Below, one piece after another: positions 10,434 to 21,960 of a stretch of DNA of 64,000 nt. Where the stretch lies: contig JBAIAC010000004.1 of assembly GCA_037349315.1 (NCBI GenBank), positions 40,675,001 to 40,739,000 of the forward strand, given 5' to 3'. The position numbers were made by a program, and so were the translations under genes. The stretch is from Chelydra serpentina. Its lineage: Eukaryota > Chordata > Testudines > Chelydridae. The notes under the pieces are model-generated. The model was not told the DNA's origin. It did not search any database and saw only the letters and a list, made by a program, of their open reading frames with translations. Position 1 is the stretch's first letter, and every line of letters begins with the position of its first letter.

Positions 10434-10639
10434 CTAAGGCCCTAATTCAGCAAAGTCCTATAGTGCACATGCTTAAACACCTATGTCATTGTTTCTCAAA
10501 CTCGGAGACTGCTCTTTCTGGGGAGTCTCTTTGTCTTTTAAGAGAGACTCAAACAAGCCCTTTACAAAAGCCCTGAACCTGCTGTGCACTGTGTAGACCC
10601 CTGAATGCATGTGCAGTAAATTGCAATGTTGGGGCCTTA
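10434..10639. mobile_element. Palindromic MITE (TAAGGCCC ends)
   Basis: Begins TAAGGCCCTAATTCAGCAAAG and ends with GTTGGGGCCTTA, imperfect inverted ends. A diverged relative is probably 17640-17775 (AGCACTTCAACTTATG and AGTTAAGCATGTG). Confidence 0.4.
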
Positions 10640-11589
10640 GTTATTTGCACTCAAAGCATCATTAAAAACAGAACAGCTCAGCAGATAGTGGATATTCCAT
10701 AAATTGTTCTGTTTTTTAATGGAAAAGACACAGGAAGTAAGAAGAGTGAGCAGGTTGCACAGGTGTATATTGAGCATATACTCCTCAAATGCCCCATTTG
10801 TCTCTCGGATGTTTTCTGGTGTGATATTCCTCTTGTACCCAGATATAAAATATTTTTACCCAAAGAGGGCTATTTCAGGATCTTCAGCTACTACATAGAC
10901 TCCCTACCTCCTCAAACAAATACCCGTGCTGGGGATAAATTATTACTCCTTCTGAATCCTCCCTCTGGTGATTAGGACTGAACTCAACTTCTTCAGTTGA
11001 GCAGAGAGGGTTGCTAGAGAGGAATATATTTTCCCTTTGCTCCCTGGGCTGATAGAGCTGCCTTAGACATGCTCTCTGCTCCTGATGGCTCAAGAGCTGG
11101 AGTGTCATTTGCTAGCAAGCAAGGGGGCAGTTGCCCTTCACTGTGCACCTCTTCTCGAAAAATGCTTCATTTAAAAAAAAACGTGGTAGCATGAGTGCCA
11201 GAAAGTTGATGCCATCGAATGATTGGTGAGGGACCTATGTGAAATGAGTTTGGTGGCTCCTACTGCTAGTAGACAGGTCTTTATTAGTTTTAACAGAGAG
11301 CTGGACAAATTTTTGAGTGCAATTGTATGACAAGGTTGCTTGTGAAGGCAGGGGGCAGGGCCTGGCAGCCCTGGGGCTTACTTCTTGTGTTCCTTGTGTT
11401 CCTAAAGCTCACTCTTCAGGGTTGGAAAGGGATTAATCCCTCACCCCCTATCATGTATTCTGTGAGGGATTTAAATCTCATTTCTCTGAAGCATCAGGGG
11501 TGTCCAAGGCTGGAGATGGGACATTGTGTGGGGGGGCCAGGGCTCTAAGGTAGCACTGAGCATTCTCTCTCTCAGGTGTTTGCACAGGC

Positions 11590-11830
11590 ACTGTCTTCCT
11601 CTGGGCCCCAGGGGTGCTCAACCCCATCTCCACCCCAGGCCCCGCTCTCACCCATCCTGACCCCTTCCCCCAAGCCTCCTCCTTCCCCCACCCCACCTCT
11701 TCCCACCCCCGCTCTGCTCCCACCCACACCTTCTCCCAAGCCACCACTCTTGCCCTGCCTCTTCCCACACAGTTCCTCCCCCTCCTCTGAGTGCACCACA
11801 TCCCTGCTCCTCCCCTCCCTCCCAGCGCCT
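11590..11830. repeat. C-rich low-complexity tract
   Basis: A long run of CCCCAC/CCTCC-type text. It produces long proline-rich (plus) and glycine-rich (minus) open frames that are compositional artefacts, not genes. Confidence 0.8.
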
Positions 11831-11899
11831 CCTGCACACTGCGGAGCAGCTGATCACGGCAGGCGGGAGATGCTGGGAGCGATGGGGAGGAGTTGATCA

Positions 11900-12042
11900 G
11901 CGGGGCTGTCAGCGGATGGGAGGTGCTGGTGGGGAGGGCAGGAGCTGGCTGCCAGTGGGTTCTAAGCACCCACTCATTTTTTTCCATGGGTGGTCCAGGA
12001 CTGGAGCACCCCCCTGGAGCACCCCTGGAGTCGGTGCCTATG
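11900..12042. mobile_element. hAT MITE 3' fragment, same family as 15917-16202
   Basis: The text GTGGGTTCTAAGCACCCAC, CCAGGACTGGAGCACCC and GGAGTCGGTGCCTATG matches the right end of the complete hAT MITE at 15917-16202. The left end cannot be located through the C-rich tract upstream. Confidence 0.55.
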
Positions 12043-12076
12043 GGTGCTTGGATGGCTGGTTCTTGCTCAGATGTTT

Positions 12077-12375
12077 GGGCTTGTCTTCACATACAGTGCT
12101 AAAGTGACACAGCTGTGCAGCTGTAGCACTTTAGTGAAGATGCTGCTATGCCAACGAGAAAGCTGCTTCCATCAATGCAGTTGATCCACCTCCATGACAG
12201 GTGGTAGCTATGTCAATGGGAGAAATTCTCCCATCAACAGGGTGCTGTATACACAGGGGGTTAGGTCGGTATAACTGTGGGTGTGAACTGCAGGGGTATG
12301 GATTTTTCATGCCCCTGAGTGACGTAGTTATACTGATGTAGGTCCTCAGTGTAGGTCTGCAGTGTAGACCTGGCC
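12077..12375. mobile_element. Harbinger-type MITE
   Basis: Left end GGGCTTGTCTTCACATACAG and right end CTGCAGTGTAGACCTGGCC are related inverted repeats. Flanks are TTT (12074-12076) and TTA (12376-12378), close to a 3-bp TTA duplication with one change. The interior holds several nested palindromes, such as CAATGGGAGAAATTCTCCCAT. Confidence 0.6.
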
Positions 12376-12379
12376 TTAG

Positions 12380-13690
12380 AGTCTAACTGGTCGCCATATG
12401 CGGAGTCAGGAAGGAATTTACCCCATGTTAGACTGGCAGTGACTTTGCGGGGATGGGGGGGATCTAGTCCTGACTTCAACAGCAGTTGATATCTGCTCAT
12501 TTGTTTGTGAACCTCCCTTCATGTCACAGTAGTTTGTATGTTTTTCAGTTAAGTATTGTTCATGTTCTGCTGAGGACATTAGTGACAAATGCATTTCACC
12601 TTTAACGTCTTAAGTAAATGAATGTCATATTGTCCCTTGTTTGCAGAAGTTGAGTGTTTTCTGTGGGGGCTGGTTGTGATCATATTTAAATGATTGCCTG
12701 AGCTTCATATAGTTTTAATGAATATCTTGACATGCTGGACAAAAAGCCATGGCAAAGACAGAAGAGAACATTTTCTATACTTTCACTATTAAACCTTCTA
12801 GGATAGAAAGACTTAATTCACAATTTGAATGAGAGTCAGAAAGAGATTAAGAGTTCAATGAAATTTAATTTTTCAAGGTTTTTGTAAGGAAACATTTGTT
12901 TGAAAATGGTAGTCCATCTTTTTCTTTCCAAGCCATTTAATTGACATGTTTAACTAAATTTACTACGTTACAGTGATTTAATAAGCACTGTCACTTATTT
13001 AAATATCCATAAAATACAAAACCAAGTTCTCCTTTAGTTCCCTGAACTAAAACTGCAGCAAGCTGTGTGCCATAGTTACAAATACTCTCACAAAGCATCT
13101 GTTAGGCTTTCTTGGAAAAGTTTGTGATTTCACAGTTATTAATCACTTTGACTCAGAATCAAAAGTGAGTCCAAACAGTACCAGCATGTATTATTGTAGT
13201 ATATAGGGCCTAAGTGTGATTGTATTTATTCTAATGTCCTATAAATGTGAGGTCATCTCTTCTACACATGGATATTAAATAACCCAGGATACTTTTCTTA
13301 AGAGTAGGACTTATGTGTCTTTCCTTAGACAAAATTTATCCTCTTACTGTTGTGCAATGTCCAGTGAACCTGGCTGCCATCTTCCACCTCGCAAGTGACT
13401 TCATTTCATGGCACTATATTATAGAGGAACAAGATTAGACCTGTATGCTATGTAAAAGCATGTTCGGTACCTGAGATGAAAAGTGCTATATTAGGTTAAA
13501 ATAAAATAATTTGTTCCTAGAAAGCAGACATGATGTTGATTGTAGTACTTGGGACCACGTAAGCTTTATTGCAATTTACAAATCAAATTTCCTGATGTTT
13601 CTTTGTTTTAACCATTCTTCCCTTTCTGCCCTAAAAACACCATAATCACTATGTCTTCATTCACTGATTTATGTCCTATGTGGATAGTCA
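12380..13690. other. Mostly unrecognised; weak LINE-like text at start
   Basis: About 12395-12470 (GGAGTCAGGAAGGAATTTACC) resembles the 3' untranslated text of a CR1-group LINE, too short to place. The remainder is AT-rich with no recognisable gene. Confidence 0.3.
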
Positions 13691-13756
13691 TGTTATCCAG
13701 TTGATAAAATGTACTTGGACATTGAGAAAGTCTTTGACAAGGTTCCACACCAAAGT

Positions 13757-14205
13757 TTCTTTGTCTGGCTATGCCGAAAGAAGGACAGGAGACATTTGAC
13801 ATGGGTTTAATCAGGCTGCAACTTTATTATTAGGTGTCTGGGACTACCCAGCAGCTAACAGTGTACAGTGCAGGCAACCCCATGTTTATTCTGTAATAAC
13901 CTGGCGCGCTTTTACCAGCTCCCACTCTTTTTCCATCCAGGTCTCTCCAGCAGATCCATTGCCTGGACCTTACCATCCACCCCTGTCTTGTAGGAGGGTT
14001 AAGGTGGGCTATAAGAATGAGGGGTTGGCTCACTGCCGTACCAATCATAGGAGTCCCCAACTGCCCCCTGTTTGTTCCTTTAATGAATACCTTTCTTAAA
14101 GTCCTTTTCCAAGCCATTTATCCAGTCACTGTATACCTTTCCTATGGAGAACCTGCACTGGACCGCCGCACTACACTTAAATGAGTTGCAACATATGGCG
14201 GCCAT
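13757..14205 (-). mobile_element. Unidentified element end with AATAAA, inside the old CR1
   Basis: On the minus strand this stretch has a 95-codon frame (14117-13830). Just past its stop comes TAATAAAGTTGCAGCCTG, a polyadenylation-signal-like end. I do not recognise the protein. The sequence sits directly against a short CR1 3' end (14206-14324) and together they split the older CR1. It could be the terminus of an LTR or tyrosine-recombinase retroelement. Confidence 0.35.
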
Positions 14206-14324
14206 AAAAGCCCTGGCTGGGAAGATTTAGCTGGGTTTGGTCCTGCTTTGAGCAGGGGGTTGGACTAGATGACCTCCTGAGGTCTCTTCCAACCCTAATC
14301 TTCTATGATTCTATGATTCTGTGA
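14206..14324 (+). mobile_element. CR1 3' end with octamer tail
   Basis: Contains GGTCCTGCTTTGAGCAGGGG and GGACTAGATGACCTCCTGAGG, ending in TTCTATGATTCTATGATTCTG, the CR1 tail of tandem ATTCTATG-like octamers. Only about 119 bases of CR1 are present. It belongs to the younger subfamily seen at 36064-37242. Confidence 0.85.
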
Positions 14325-15329
14325 TAAGCAAAGTAAGCAGTCATGAGATAAGAGGAAAGGTCCTCTCATGGATCAGTTTCTGGTTAAAAGATAGGAAACA
14401 AAGGGTAGGAATAAATGGTCAGTTTTCACAGTGGAGCGGGGTCCCCCAAGGATCTGTACTGAGACCAGTGCTGTTTAACATATTCATAAATGATCTGGAA
14501 AAGGGGTTAAACAGTGAGGTGACCAAGCTTGCAGATGCCATAAAATTACTCAAGACAGTCAAGTCCAAAGCTGACTGTGAAGGGATCTCACAAAACTGAG
14601 TGACTGGGCACCAAAATGGCAGATGGAATTCCGTGTTGATAAATGCAAAGTAATGCACATTGGAAAACATAATCTCAACTATATGTGCAAAATGATGTGG
14701 TCTAAATTAGCTGTTGCCAATCAAGGAAGAGATCTTGGAGTCCTAGTGGATAGTTCCCTAAAAACATCCACTCAATGTGCAGTGGCAGTCAAAAAATGCC
14801 ACCCGAATGCTAAGAACCATTAGGAAAGGGATAGATAATAAGACAGAAAATATCATAATACCACTATGTAAATCCATGGTACACCCACACCTTGAATAAT
14901 GCGCGTAGTTCTGGTCATCTAAAAAAAGATATATTAGAATTGGAAAAAGTACGAAGAAGGGCAACAAAAATGATTAGGGGTATGGAACAGCTTCCGTATG
15001 AGAAGAGATTTAAAAAGACTGGCAGTGTTCATCTTAGAGAAGGGATGACTAATGGGGGATATGATAAAGGTCTAGAAAATCATGAATGGTGTGGAGAAAG
15101 TGAATAAGGAAGTGTTATTTACCCCTTCATGTAACACAAGAATTGGGAATCACCCATGAAATTAATAGGCAGCAGGTTTAAAACAAACACAAGGAAGTAA
15201 TTCTTCACATAAATCACAGTCAGCCTGTGGAATCCATTGCCAGGGGATGTTGTGAAGGCCAAAAGTATAACTGGGTTGGAAAAAGAATTAGATAAGTTCA
15301 CGGAGGATAGGTCCATCAATGGCTATCCT

Positions 15330-15908
15330 CTGTAAAGTTCTGAAGGATTCACATGTCAGTGGGAAAGGAAGGTGACACTATGAATAGAAATCTTGTGTTT
15401 CATTGAGGTCCAAAGAAATTTCAGAACCAGAGGGTTTGATTCTGTTGTCACTGACACCAATGTAAACAGGAGCATCTCCACTGTGGTCTGGAGTTACACC
15501 CAGGTGAAAGCAGTGTGACCACAGAAGTAGGCTCAGAATTTTATGTAGGAAATAGCTATTCTGAACAACTGGAATTATTGCTGACCTTGGGCCAAATCAT
15601 CCCCTGCTATGGAAAATGCATGGAAGGGGAAAACACACTCTCCAAAATCCATGTTCCTCAGAGCATGGGAAGAACGGGGCAGCCTCCCTCTTATGAATGG
15701 CAGCAGCTTAACACATGAGAGACAGGGGACATGGCTTGCTAACTCAAGAATATGTGCGCAATCCTAGACCCAACTCTGTGGATGCTGGGACATGTGGAGA
15801 GCCAAATTCAGAATCTAAGCAAGTCAAAAGGGCATGTTAATTGGTGTAACTTATACTTTCTTCTGGTTTCCTCAATGAGTATGTTACACCAACTTATACT
15901 TAGACTAG
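15330..15908. other. No recognised gene or repeat
   Basis: A 67-codon open frame (15515-15718) has no recognisable motif. Confidence 0.35.
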
Positions 15909-15916
15909 GCTAACTT

Positions 15917-16202
15917 CACAGGAGCCGACTTCTGGCGGCGCCCCTGACACTGGGCTCCGCCCCTGACGCTGGGTGACGTTGTGGGGCCCCACCCCCGATG
16001 CAACGTCGCCCGGCGTTGGGGACGGGGCCTCGCAACATTGCCCGGTGCTGCGGTGAGCTAGGCGCGGGCCCCAGGGCTGGCGGGGAGCTGGGCGCAGGCC
16101 CCAGGAGCTGCCGGTGGGTCCTGAACACCCACCAATTTTTCCCCGTGGGTGCTCCAGGGTGGGTGCTCCAGGCCTGGAGCACCCACGGAGTCAGCGCCGA
16201 TG
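15917..16202. mobile_element. hAT MITE with perfect 8-bp target duplication
   Basis: GCTAACTT flanks both sides (15909-15916 and 16203-16210), the 8-bp duplication of hAT transposons. Ends CACAGGAGCCGACTT and GAGTCAGCGCCGATG are imperfect inverted repeats. The interior is GC-rich, with repeated GGCGCGGGCCCCAGG-type text and a hairpin of CCACGGAGTC/GGTGCTCC-type arms. It encodes nothing; the open frames across it on both strands are composition-driven. Confidence 0.9.
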
Positions 16203-16210
16203 GCTAACTT

Positions 16211-17635
16211 ATGCTCTTTTAGGCTCTCTTACTTATTTAGACTCCCTTAGAATCACCACGCCCACATATGTAACTCAAATACTAATAATGAGGTGGGAGA
16301 ATGAAGAATCAGTGGGTCACTTAGGTGGTTTAACCAAATTCCTTGACATAAAGTTATATGGGTGCAGTATGATACTTGCTCAGAGCAGGGTTAGAAGACA
16401 TAAAAACACATAAACCCTGTCCACACACCAATTGTCACCATTTCTACCACTATTGGAGCAGCATGGATGGAGAATTATGGTCCTGTTTTTGCATGTATAC
16501 ACACAGCTTCAGAGGGAAATCAGCTGGGAGGGCAAATGTAATTAGTTCATGTGGTTACATAAGTTAACTATTTGCATAAGTTGCTGAGTGTTTTTGATAT
16601 CAATTATGCTCCCAAGAAAACACCGGGATGAGACTCATGTGAGAGGGAGATGGAGCTTTTTTGGGAGCTGGCCTATGACTGGAATTACTACGACAGGAGA
16701 AAAGAATGGTGACAAAACTCACCACCTTCAGAACCACAGAGTAAAACATCACTTCCCTCACTAATAAAATCAATCAATCCCAAAAGAGGGAAGGAGAGAG
16801 ACAGCAACAAGATTTCCTTGTTTATGCAACAGATATCATGGTGATGAGAGAGGTATAAATACCTACACACATTAGATAGACCTATGAGACTTATGTATGT
16901 GACTCATTTTCTTCTGCACCCAGTGATGTTGCCTATATATTTTGTGCACTGTAGTACTAGAAACCTACAAGGTTAAAGCAGGTTTTCTCTCATGGTGCCA
17001 CAGAGTGGGTATGGGGGAGGGGAAGGCATTTGCCTCCTACCTTGTGATATATCTTTGGATAATCTGGTAATAATAATAATACTGCAGTGTTATGGTTCTC
17101 AAGAACAGGAAACATTAAGCTTGGAGCATACTTAGAGAAAACAAAAGGTTAAATGAAGGCTGTGTCTGTTTTAAAACACTTGTAAATTTAAAGGCCCTAC
17201 ATTTTTTTCTTGGGCTTTTACACTCTGCTGATATAGAAAGAACAGTCATCAGTCATTTTTAGCTGCTGCTCTCATATGCAGGAACCAATAAAACATTTTA
17301 GGTTGAACACATACATGTTATGTTTAGAACAACCACCCACTATGTACCATATGTTGTCACACTCTCTTACCAGAATGAAAAAGAATGAGTTTTCCTGATT
17401 TGTTTTTTTAAGGTATTTCAATTTAATATCTATTGAACCTTGCTTAATTTATTTTTAATTTAGAAAAAACAGAGACATTTCTTTTTTTTAAACAAATGGA
17501 GGTGCAAGGAGTCACAGTGTTCTGTGATCATAGTATTGCAATTCTCTTGCAACACTGTAATAATTTATTTCAGGAAGAATATTAAATTTGACAGAACTAT
17601 ATAAATAAATAGCAAATATACTACAAGCTACCTCT
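16211..17635. other. No recognised gene or repeat
   Basis: AT-rich DNA with T-runs near 17205 and 17482. No paired repeat ends, exons or known motifs are seen. Confidence 0.35.
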
Positions 17636-17898
17636 TCAAGGGCTTGACCCTGCATGGTACTGGAGCATTCAGGCCCCAATGTAACAGAGCACTTCAACTT
17701 ATGTTTAGCTGTATGTGCACTGTCTCACTGAAGTTAAGCATGTGTTTAATGCTTTGCTAGATTGGGCCAGCATGCATAGCACCTTGCAGGATACAGCATT
17801 AATAAAATATTAAGTCATGGTCTCATTTACAAATAATGCTACAATTGCTTTGTGCTAATACTTTCTCTAAAGTTGAACCTTAATAGAAATGAAGGCCT

Positions 17899-17981
17899 GG
17901 GTCCTCAAAGGTATTTAGGAGCCTAACTACCATCAAAATTAATAGCAGTTATGCACCTAAATACCTTTGAGGATCTGGCCC
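17899..17981. mobile_element. Very short palindromic MITE (GGGTCCTCAAAGG ends)
   Basis: GGGTCCTCAAAGGTATTTAGG at the left pairs with CCTAAATACCTTTGAGGATC at the right around an AT-rich loop, so almost the whole element is one hairpin. Related single arms occur at 20232-20285 and 33834-33930. Confidence 0.65.
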
Positions 17982-18734
17982 TAAGTTACAACCCCTGGGC
18001 AGCAGCACACAGCTCTTGAGCATTTTTTGGTACCATGAGCATGGTTAGTGTGGTATGGATGGAATAATTTTCCCCACACCCAGGGCTATGACACCCATGT
18101 ATCAAAGTCTCCTTCCATAGTGTGGTATGAGACAGAAAATGGTGGGGATCCACCTAACAGCATAACACTAGCAATAGATGTTGAAATAATGTAACAATTG
18201 TGGATGGTTGTTTTTGAAGAAACACTGTTCTCTGTAGGTGGTAGGTAGGACACTACTTGTGAAATCCAACTCACTGGAGAAAAACTAATCCTAAAAATTG
18301 TCAACAGCCATGGCAATTGTGAAAATGTGCCACATTGAGAATTAGCTGGGTGACACTATTCTATACTTATGTAATTTTATTTTAATGTGATTGGAGTGTT
18401 TTTTTAAAATCCTTCTTGGGTAGAAGTTCCTGGAATCAAGATAATATCTAGCTGGCTGGCACTTTTGTTTTATTCTAGTTATAGTATATAATATTTTAGG
18501 GACAAGAATAGCAGGGCTCCCCTTTAACCCTCTTTCTACATTTCTAACTTGTCTTTTACAAACTGGTTTGGTAAGTTTGAGATCTATAGTCTTGCTGTTA
18601 ATAAGGAGGACCTCCCAGTTGCCAGGATACAGCCTTTGCTGTTATATTTTCCAGCTACTGAAAGGTCAGTACATTTCCTTTTCCTGTTACTCTCTATGCT
18701 GCTGCACTTTCCACTTTAAAGACAATCTACCAGA

Positions 18735-19012
18735 CAAAAGTATAACAAGATCCAGTGGCCTGGACGCTGAAGCTAGACAAACTCAAACTAGAAATAAGGT
18801 CCACATTTTTAACAGTGAGGGTAATTGACCATTGGAACAACATACAAAAAGCTATGGTGGATTCTTCATCACTGGTAACTTTTTTCCGCAAAGATATGAT
18901 CTAGTTCAAGCAGGAATTAATCCAGGGAAATCCTATGGCCTATGTTATACAGGACTTCAGACTAGATGATCACAATGGTCCCATCTGGCCTTGGAATTTA
19001 TGAATCTATAAA
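18735..19012 (+). mobile_element. CR1-group LINE 3' end (older subfamily)
   Basis: Text including AGGACTTCAGACTAGATGATC, CACAATGGTCCCATCTGGCC and GGAATTTATGAATCTATAAA is a CR1-group 3' end. Upstream frames give RTRN-like and NHWNN-like text of the last codons of ORF2, in decayed form. Confidence 0.65.
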
Positions 19013-19739
19013 TCATGTCAAAGCAGCTAAATTAATTAATAGTGCAATTTCCAGATCGGTACAGAAATAGTAAACAAGATGGTCCACATTTCTTATGCCT
19101 ATAAACTCTCTGCATCTCAGCATCCTCCATCAATTACAAGCTTTCATTGAAGGTGGATTTATGATTTGTATAGACAATTACACATGATACCGTTGCAAAA
19201 GATTCCAAGCATCATCTGTGTGGAAAAGCAAGATATTCTCTCCAAAAATGTGTAACATGATGTCAGTATCCTTGATGTTACTGTCCTGAGTGTATGTAAT
19301 TTTAGTTCACCTGTTAATTAACCACTTGTTATCTTGACATTTGCACCCCTGGGGCGAAAACTGGGCGGCATTGAAGTCAGTGGGAGTTTTACCATAGCCA
19401 TTTTCCACTGCTGTGAAACATTGATTCAGTCATACTAGTTCAACCTGGTTCTGTTTACTTGATATGGTTTCAGAGTGTGCATCTTACAGAGCCTATTTTA
19501 TTTTATGTTTGGTGATTTTGTTCTAATAGTCTTGAGTGTTATTTGTAACACTAGCACATATAATGCTTTCAGATTAAAATGTGACTTTAAAGATGGTGTC
19601 CCTTGACCTGTATGTTATATATTATTTCTGCTGAAAGAAATACATGTTTTATAGGGTGTGGTAATATAATGGTGCTAGTCTGATGTGATTGGAATACAGC
19701 TCTTGCTTGTGATCGGAAGGTGCTAGAATAAAGAGACAA

Positions 19740-20115
19740 TTTAGCTGTATGATGTAATTTCTCGATACCAACTACAGTACGTCTCTAAGCATGAAATACC
19801 TTCCCAACACCTGTTCTCCAAGCTGCCGCCTTCATTCAAATCTCTCCTAAAACCCAATTCTTTCCACGTTGCCCATAAGAAGTGAGTATATTTACCAAAC
19901 AAACAAAACTTCCATGGAACCATCATGCTGGTCACATACCATAACTAACTGTGTGATCTTATTACAGTAACCCTTGCCCTTCCTCACCCTTCCTCCTGAT
20001 TGTTATTGCCTCTCATTGCGTCATGTATAAAATTAGACGAAACTCTTTGAGGAAAGGATCATGTATTTTTCTTTTGTCTGTAAAGCACTTAGCATACTCG
20101 CTGACTCTGTACAAG
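19740..20115 (+). mobile_element. L2 LINE 3' end
   Basis: At 19822-19883 the plus strand translates to PPSFKSLLKPNSFHVAHKK then stop, the usual C-terminus of L2-type ORF2. It is followed by an L2-like 3' end with TTTGAGGAAAGGATCATGTA and TAAAGCACTTAGCA. Confidence 0.65.
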
Positions 20116-20124
20116 TAAAATAAT

Positions 20125-20395
20125 AGGTACGCTTTATATCACATGTAGATCTCTAAGAGCTTTACCTAGGAAGGTAAGTGTAATTATCACCATTTTACAC
20201 ATTGGAAAACTAAAGCTTAGAGAGGTGAAGACCCAGATCTTCAAAGGAATTTAGCTGCCTAAATACTTTTGAGGATTTGGGCCAAAGGGACTTGTCCAAG
20301 GTTAGACTGCATGCTAGTGCTCGAACTGGGAATAAAACTCAAACCTCCTAATTCTTAGTTAAGTGCCCTATCTACTGGATCCCACTGCCCCTCCA
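20125..20395 (-). mobile_element. MIR SINE relic with a MITE arm inserted
   Basis: Reverse-oriented MIR text: TATCACCATTTTACACATTGG and AGCTTAGAGAGGTGAAG, then ACTTGTCCAAGGTTAGAC, then the tRNA-like head with GGGAATAAAACTC. Between them, about 20230-20285, lies CAGATCTTCAAAGG with ATACTTTTGAGGATTTGGG, a small hairpin MITE of the family at 17899-17981, inserted into the SINE. Confidence 0.65.
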
Positions 20396-20477
20396 TTAAT
20401 AACGGGATCTAATTAATGTTTCTCTTGAAATGGACTGACTATGTATTTGTTTGGCTTACAATTTATTCATGTTTGCA

Positions 20478-20697
20478 GTGTTGATGCAGCTGTGTTGGTC
20501 ACATGATATTAGAGATACAAAGTGGGTGAGGTAATATCTTTTATTGAACCAATCTCTGTTGGAGAGAGACAAGCTTTTGAGCTTACACAGAGCTCTTCTT
20601 CAGGTCAAAGCTGCGTAAGCTCGAAAGCTTGTCTCTTTCACCAACAGAGGTTGGTCCAATAAAAGATATTACCTCACCCACCTTGTCTCTAATTTAT
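20478..20697. mobile_element. Palindromic PLE-like short element (family B), copy 1
   Basis: The arms GGTGAGGTAATATCTTTTATTG (20526 on) and its inverse near 20660-20690 flank a centre with AAGCTT hairpins on both strands. The left end reads GCAGCTGTGTTGGTC, related to the GTAGCTGTGTTAGTCTG end of the PLE at 35642. Two further copies are at 49328-49545 and 59130-59385. Non-autonomous derivative of a Penelope-like element is inferred from structure and end similarity. Confidence 0.6.
20567..20606 (-). ncRNA. Hammerhead-like motif, family B
   Basis: On the minus strand: TGAC, CTGAAGAA, stem GAGC/GCTC around TCTGTGTAA, then AAAA in place of GAAA, GCTT, and GTCT closing the first stem. The GAAA to AAAA change is a CpG to CpA type decay, since the opposite arm of the same element keeps CTCGAAAGC. 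Confidence 0.35.
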
Positions 20698-21167
20698 TTA
20701 TGAACATTTTTGAAAATTCTAGCAACACATTCTAAGTGACAATGGCAAACCATTATTACCCTATTGCCTTTGGCATTTATTATAATAACAGTAAGTATGA
20801 TGAATTCCTTTGGCATTCAAGTGGAGGTAATGGGTAGTTGTATAAGAATTCCACTGTAAGCATTAACAAATGTCTTCTTGTTACAAAGTGTTATCACTAT
20901 ACCTTACAAAGCAATTCTGCAAAGATGTATCTGCTTCCTGTGTCATCTAAGATGGACACTTTTTTGTGCAAGTTAGTTCACACATACATCTGCTTGTGCA
21001 CTTTTTGCTTCTAATCACCTCCATGCTAGAATTTTCACACACAGCGCCTAAACAGCTTTGGTATGTGACAGTGTTATTACTTTTTTACAGCAAGTGATGG
21101 CGTCTGATGCCTTCTGCACAGATGACACAAATAGTATATGTGTACCCAAGTCGAAGATGGAAATCAG

Positions 21168-21250
21168 CTTCTCTCTCCCTCTCTCCCTCTGTGTGTGTGT
21201 GTGTGTGAGAGAGAGAAAAGGGGTGTGTGTGTTTGTGTGTGTGTGTGTGT
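21168..21250. repeat. CT/GT microsatellite
   Basis: CTCTCTCCCT repeats followed by two GTGTGT tracts separated by a GAGAGAGAAAAGG stretch. The long cysteine/valine-rich open frame across it (21058-21459) is an artefact of the repeat. Confidence 0.95.
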
Positions 21251-21404
21251 CAAAAAGAAAATCTAGCCTGATAAATCAAAACAGGAAAGGAGTGAAAGGA
21301 CAAACATTTACAAAAGATAGCTTTTCCTGTTCTAGTTATAATACACATTTATTACAAAACAAGAAAATCTCCAGTTATGTGGAGCACAGATGTGGAAGAC
21401 ATAC

Positions 21405-21960
21405 ACTTTTGAGTTATAATACTGGCTTTGCCTTTGGCTCAAAATGCAGCCTCAGGTAAATCACTTGGGTCCAAATTTTAAGTGACCACTGATGGTATGT
21501 TTTGATTTTTGAGTGCCCAACTTCAGGTCTGATTCTTGGAGGTGTTCAGTACCCTCAACTTCCACAGGACCTGAAAGTGCTCAGAACTTCTGAAAATCAG
21601 GCTAGGCTGGGCACCTAAAAATTGAGGCACCCTTATTCAGTGGCTACTTTTGAAAATATTGGTCTCAACCTCCTTGCCTCAGTTTTCCCCTCTATCCAAT
21701 GGAGATAACAGTACTTACTGACCTTCTTTATAGGATTGTTGTGACAAACAATTATATACAGATAGATAGGCACTCTCACAGAGTATAGTATCGACTACTT
21801 GCATCAGTAAGAAGATTCTGCCATCTTTACTCATATGAATAAGAGCTGCTCGTGCAAGTAGTCCCCCGGGTGGCAAAATTAAGCCCTTAATATTTGTTAA
21901 GGACTTTGAAAGTGTAAAGCGCTATATAAGTGCTAAGTATTATTTGTTCACATGGATAAA
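21405..21960 (+). mobile_element. MIR SINE relic split by a palindromic MITE
   Basis: The core text is divided: GCAGCCTCAGGTAAATCAC before about 21466, and CAACCTCCTTGCCTCAGTTTTCCC after about 21660. The MIR-like tail GTAAAGCGCTATATAAGTGC follows near 21918. The interval 21466-21658 is a hairpin MITE with ends GGGTCCAAATTTTAAGTG and CTACTTTTGAAAATATTGG. Confidence 0.6.

Larger units (their letters stand above)
13695..15320 (+). mobile_element. Older CR1-type LINE, reverse transcriptase region, interrupted
   Basis: Pieces at about 13695-13756 (LDIEKVFDKVPH, reverse transcriptase motif A area) and 14328-15320 read as one LINE. The second piece gives SWISFWLKDRKQRVGINGQ and [20 protein letters not shown] (motif B area), then the thumb region and a 3' part ending near AAGTTCACGGAGGATAGG. 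Several frames are needed, and the A-D-D region reads LADAIKL, so it is inactive. The interval 13757-14327 is a later insertion. Confidence 0.75.

Noticed and set aside
11478..11987. 169-codon glycine-rich minus frame and proline-rich plus frames
   Set aside because: Produced by the C-rich low-complexity tract; frames are open on both strands at once.
21058..21459. 133-codon frame with VCVCVRERKGVCVFVC text
   Set aside because: Translation of the GT/GA microsatellite.
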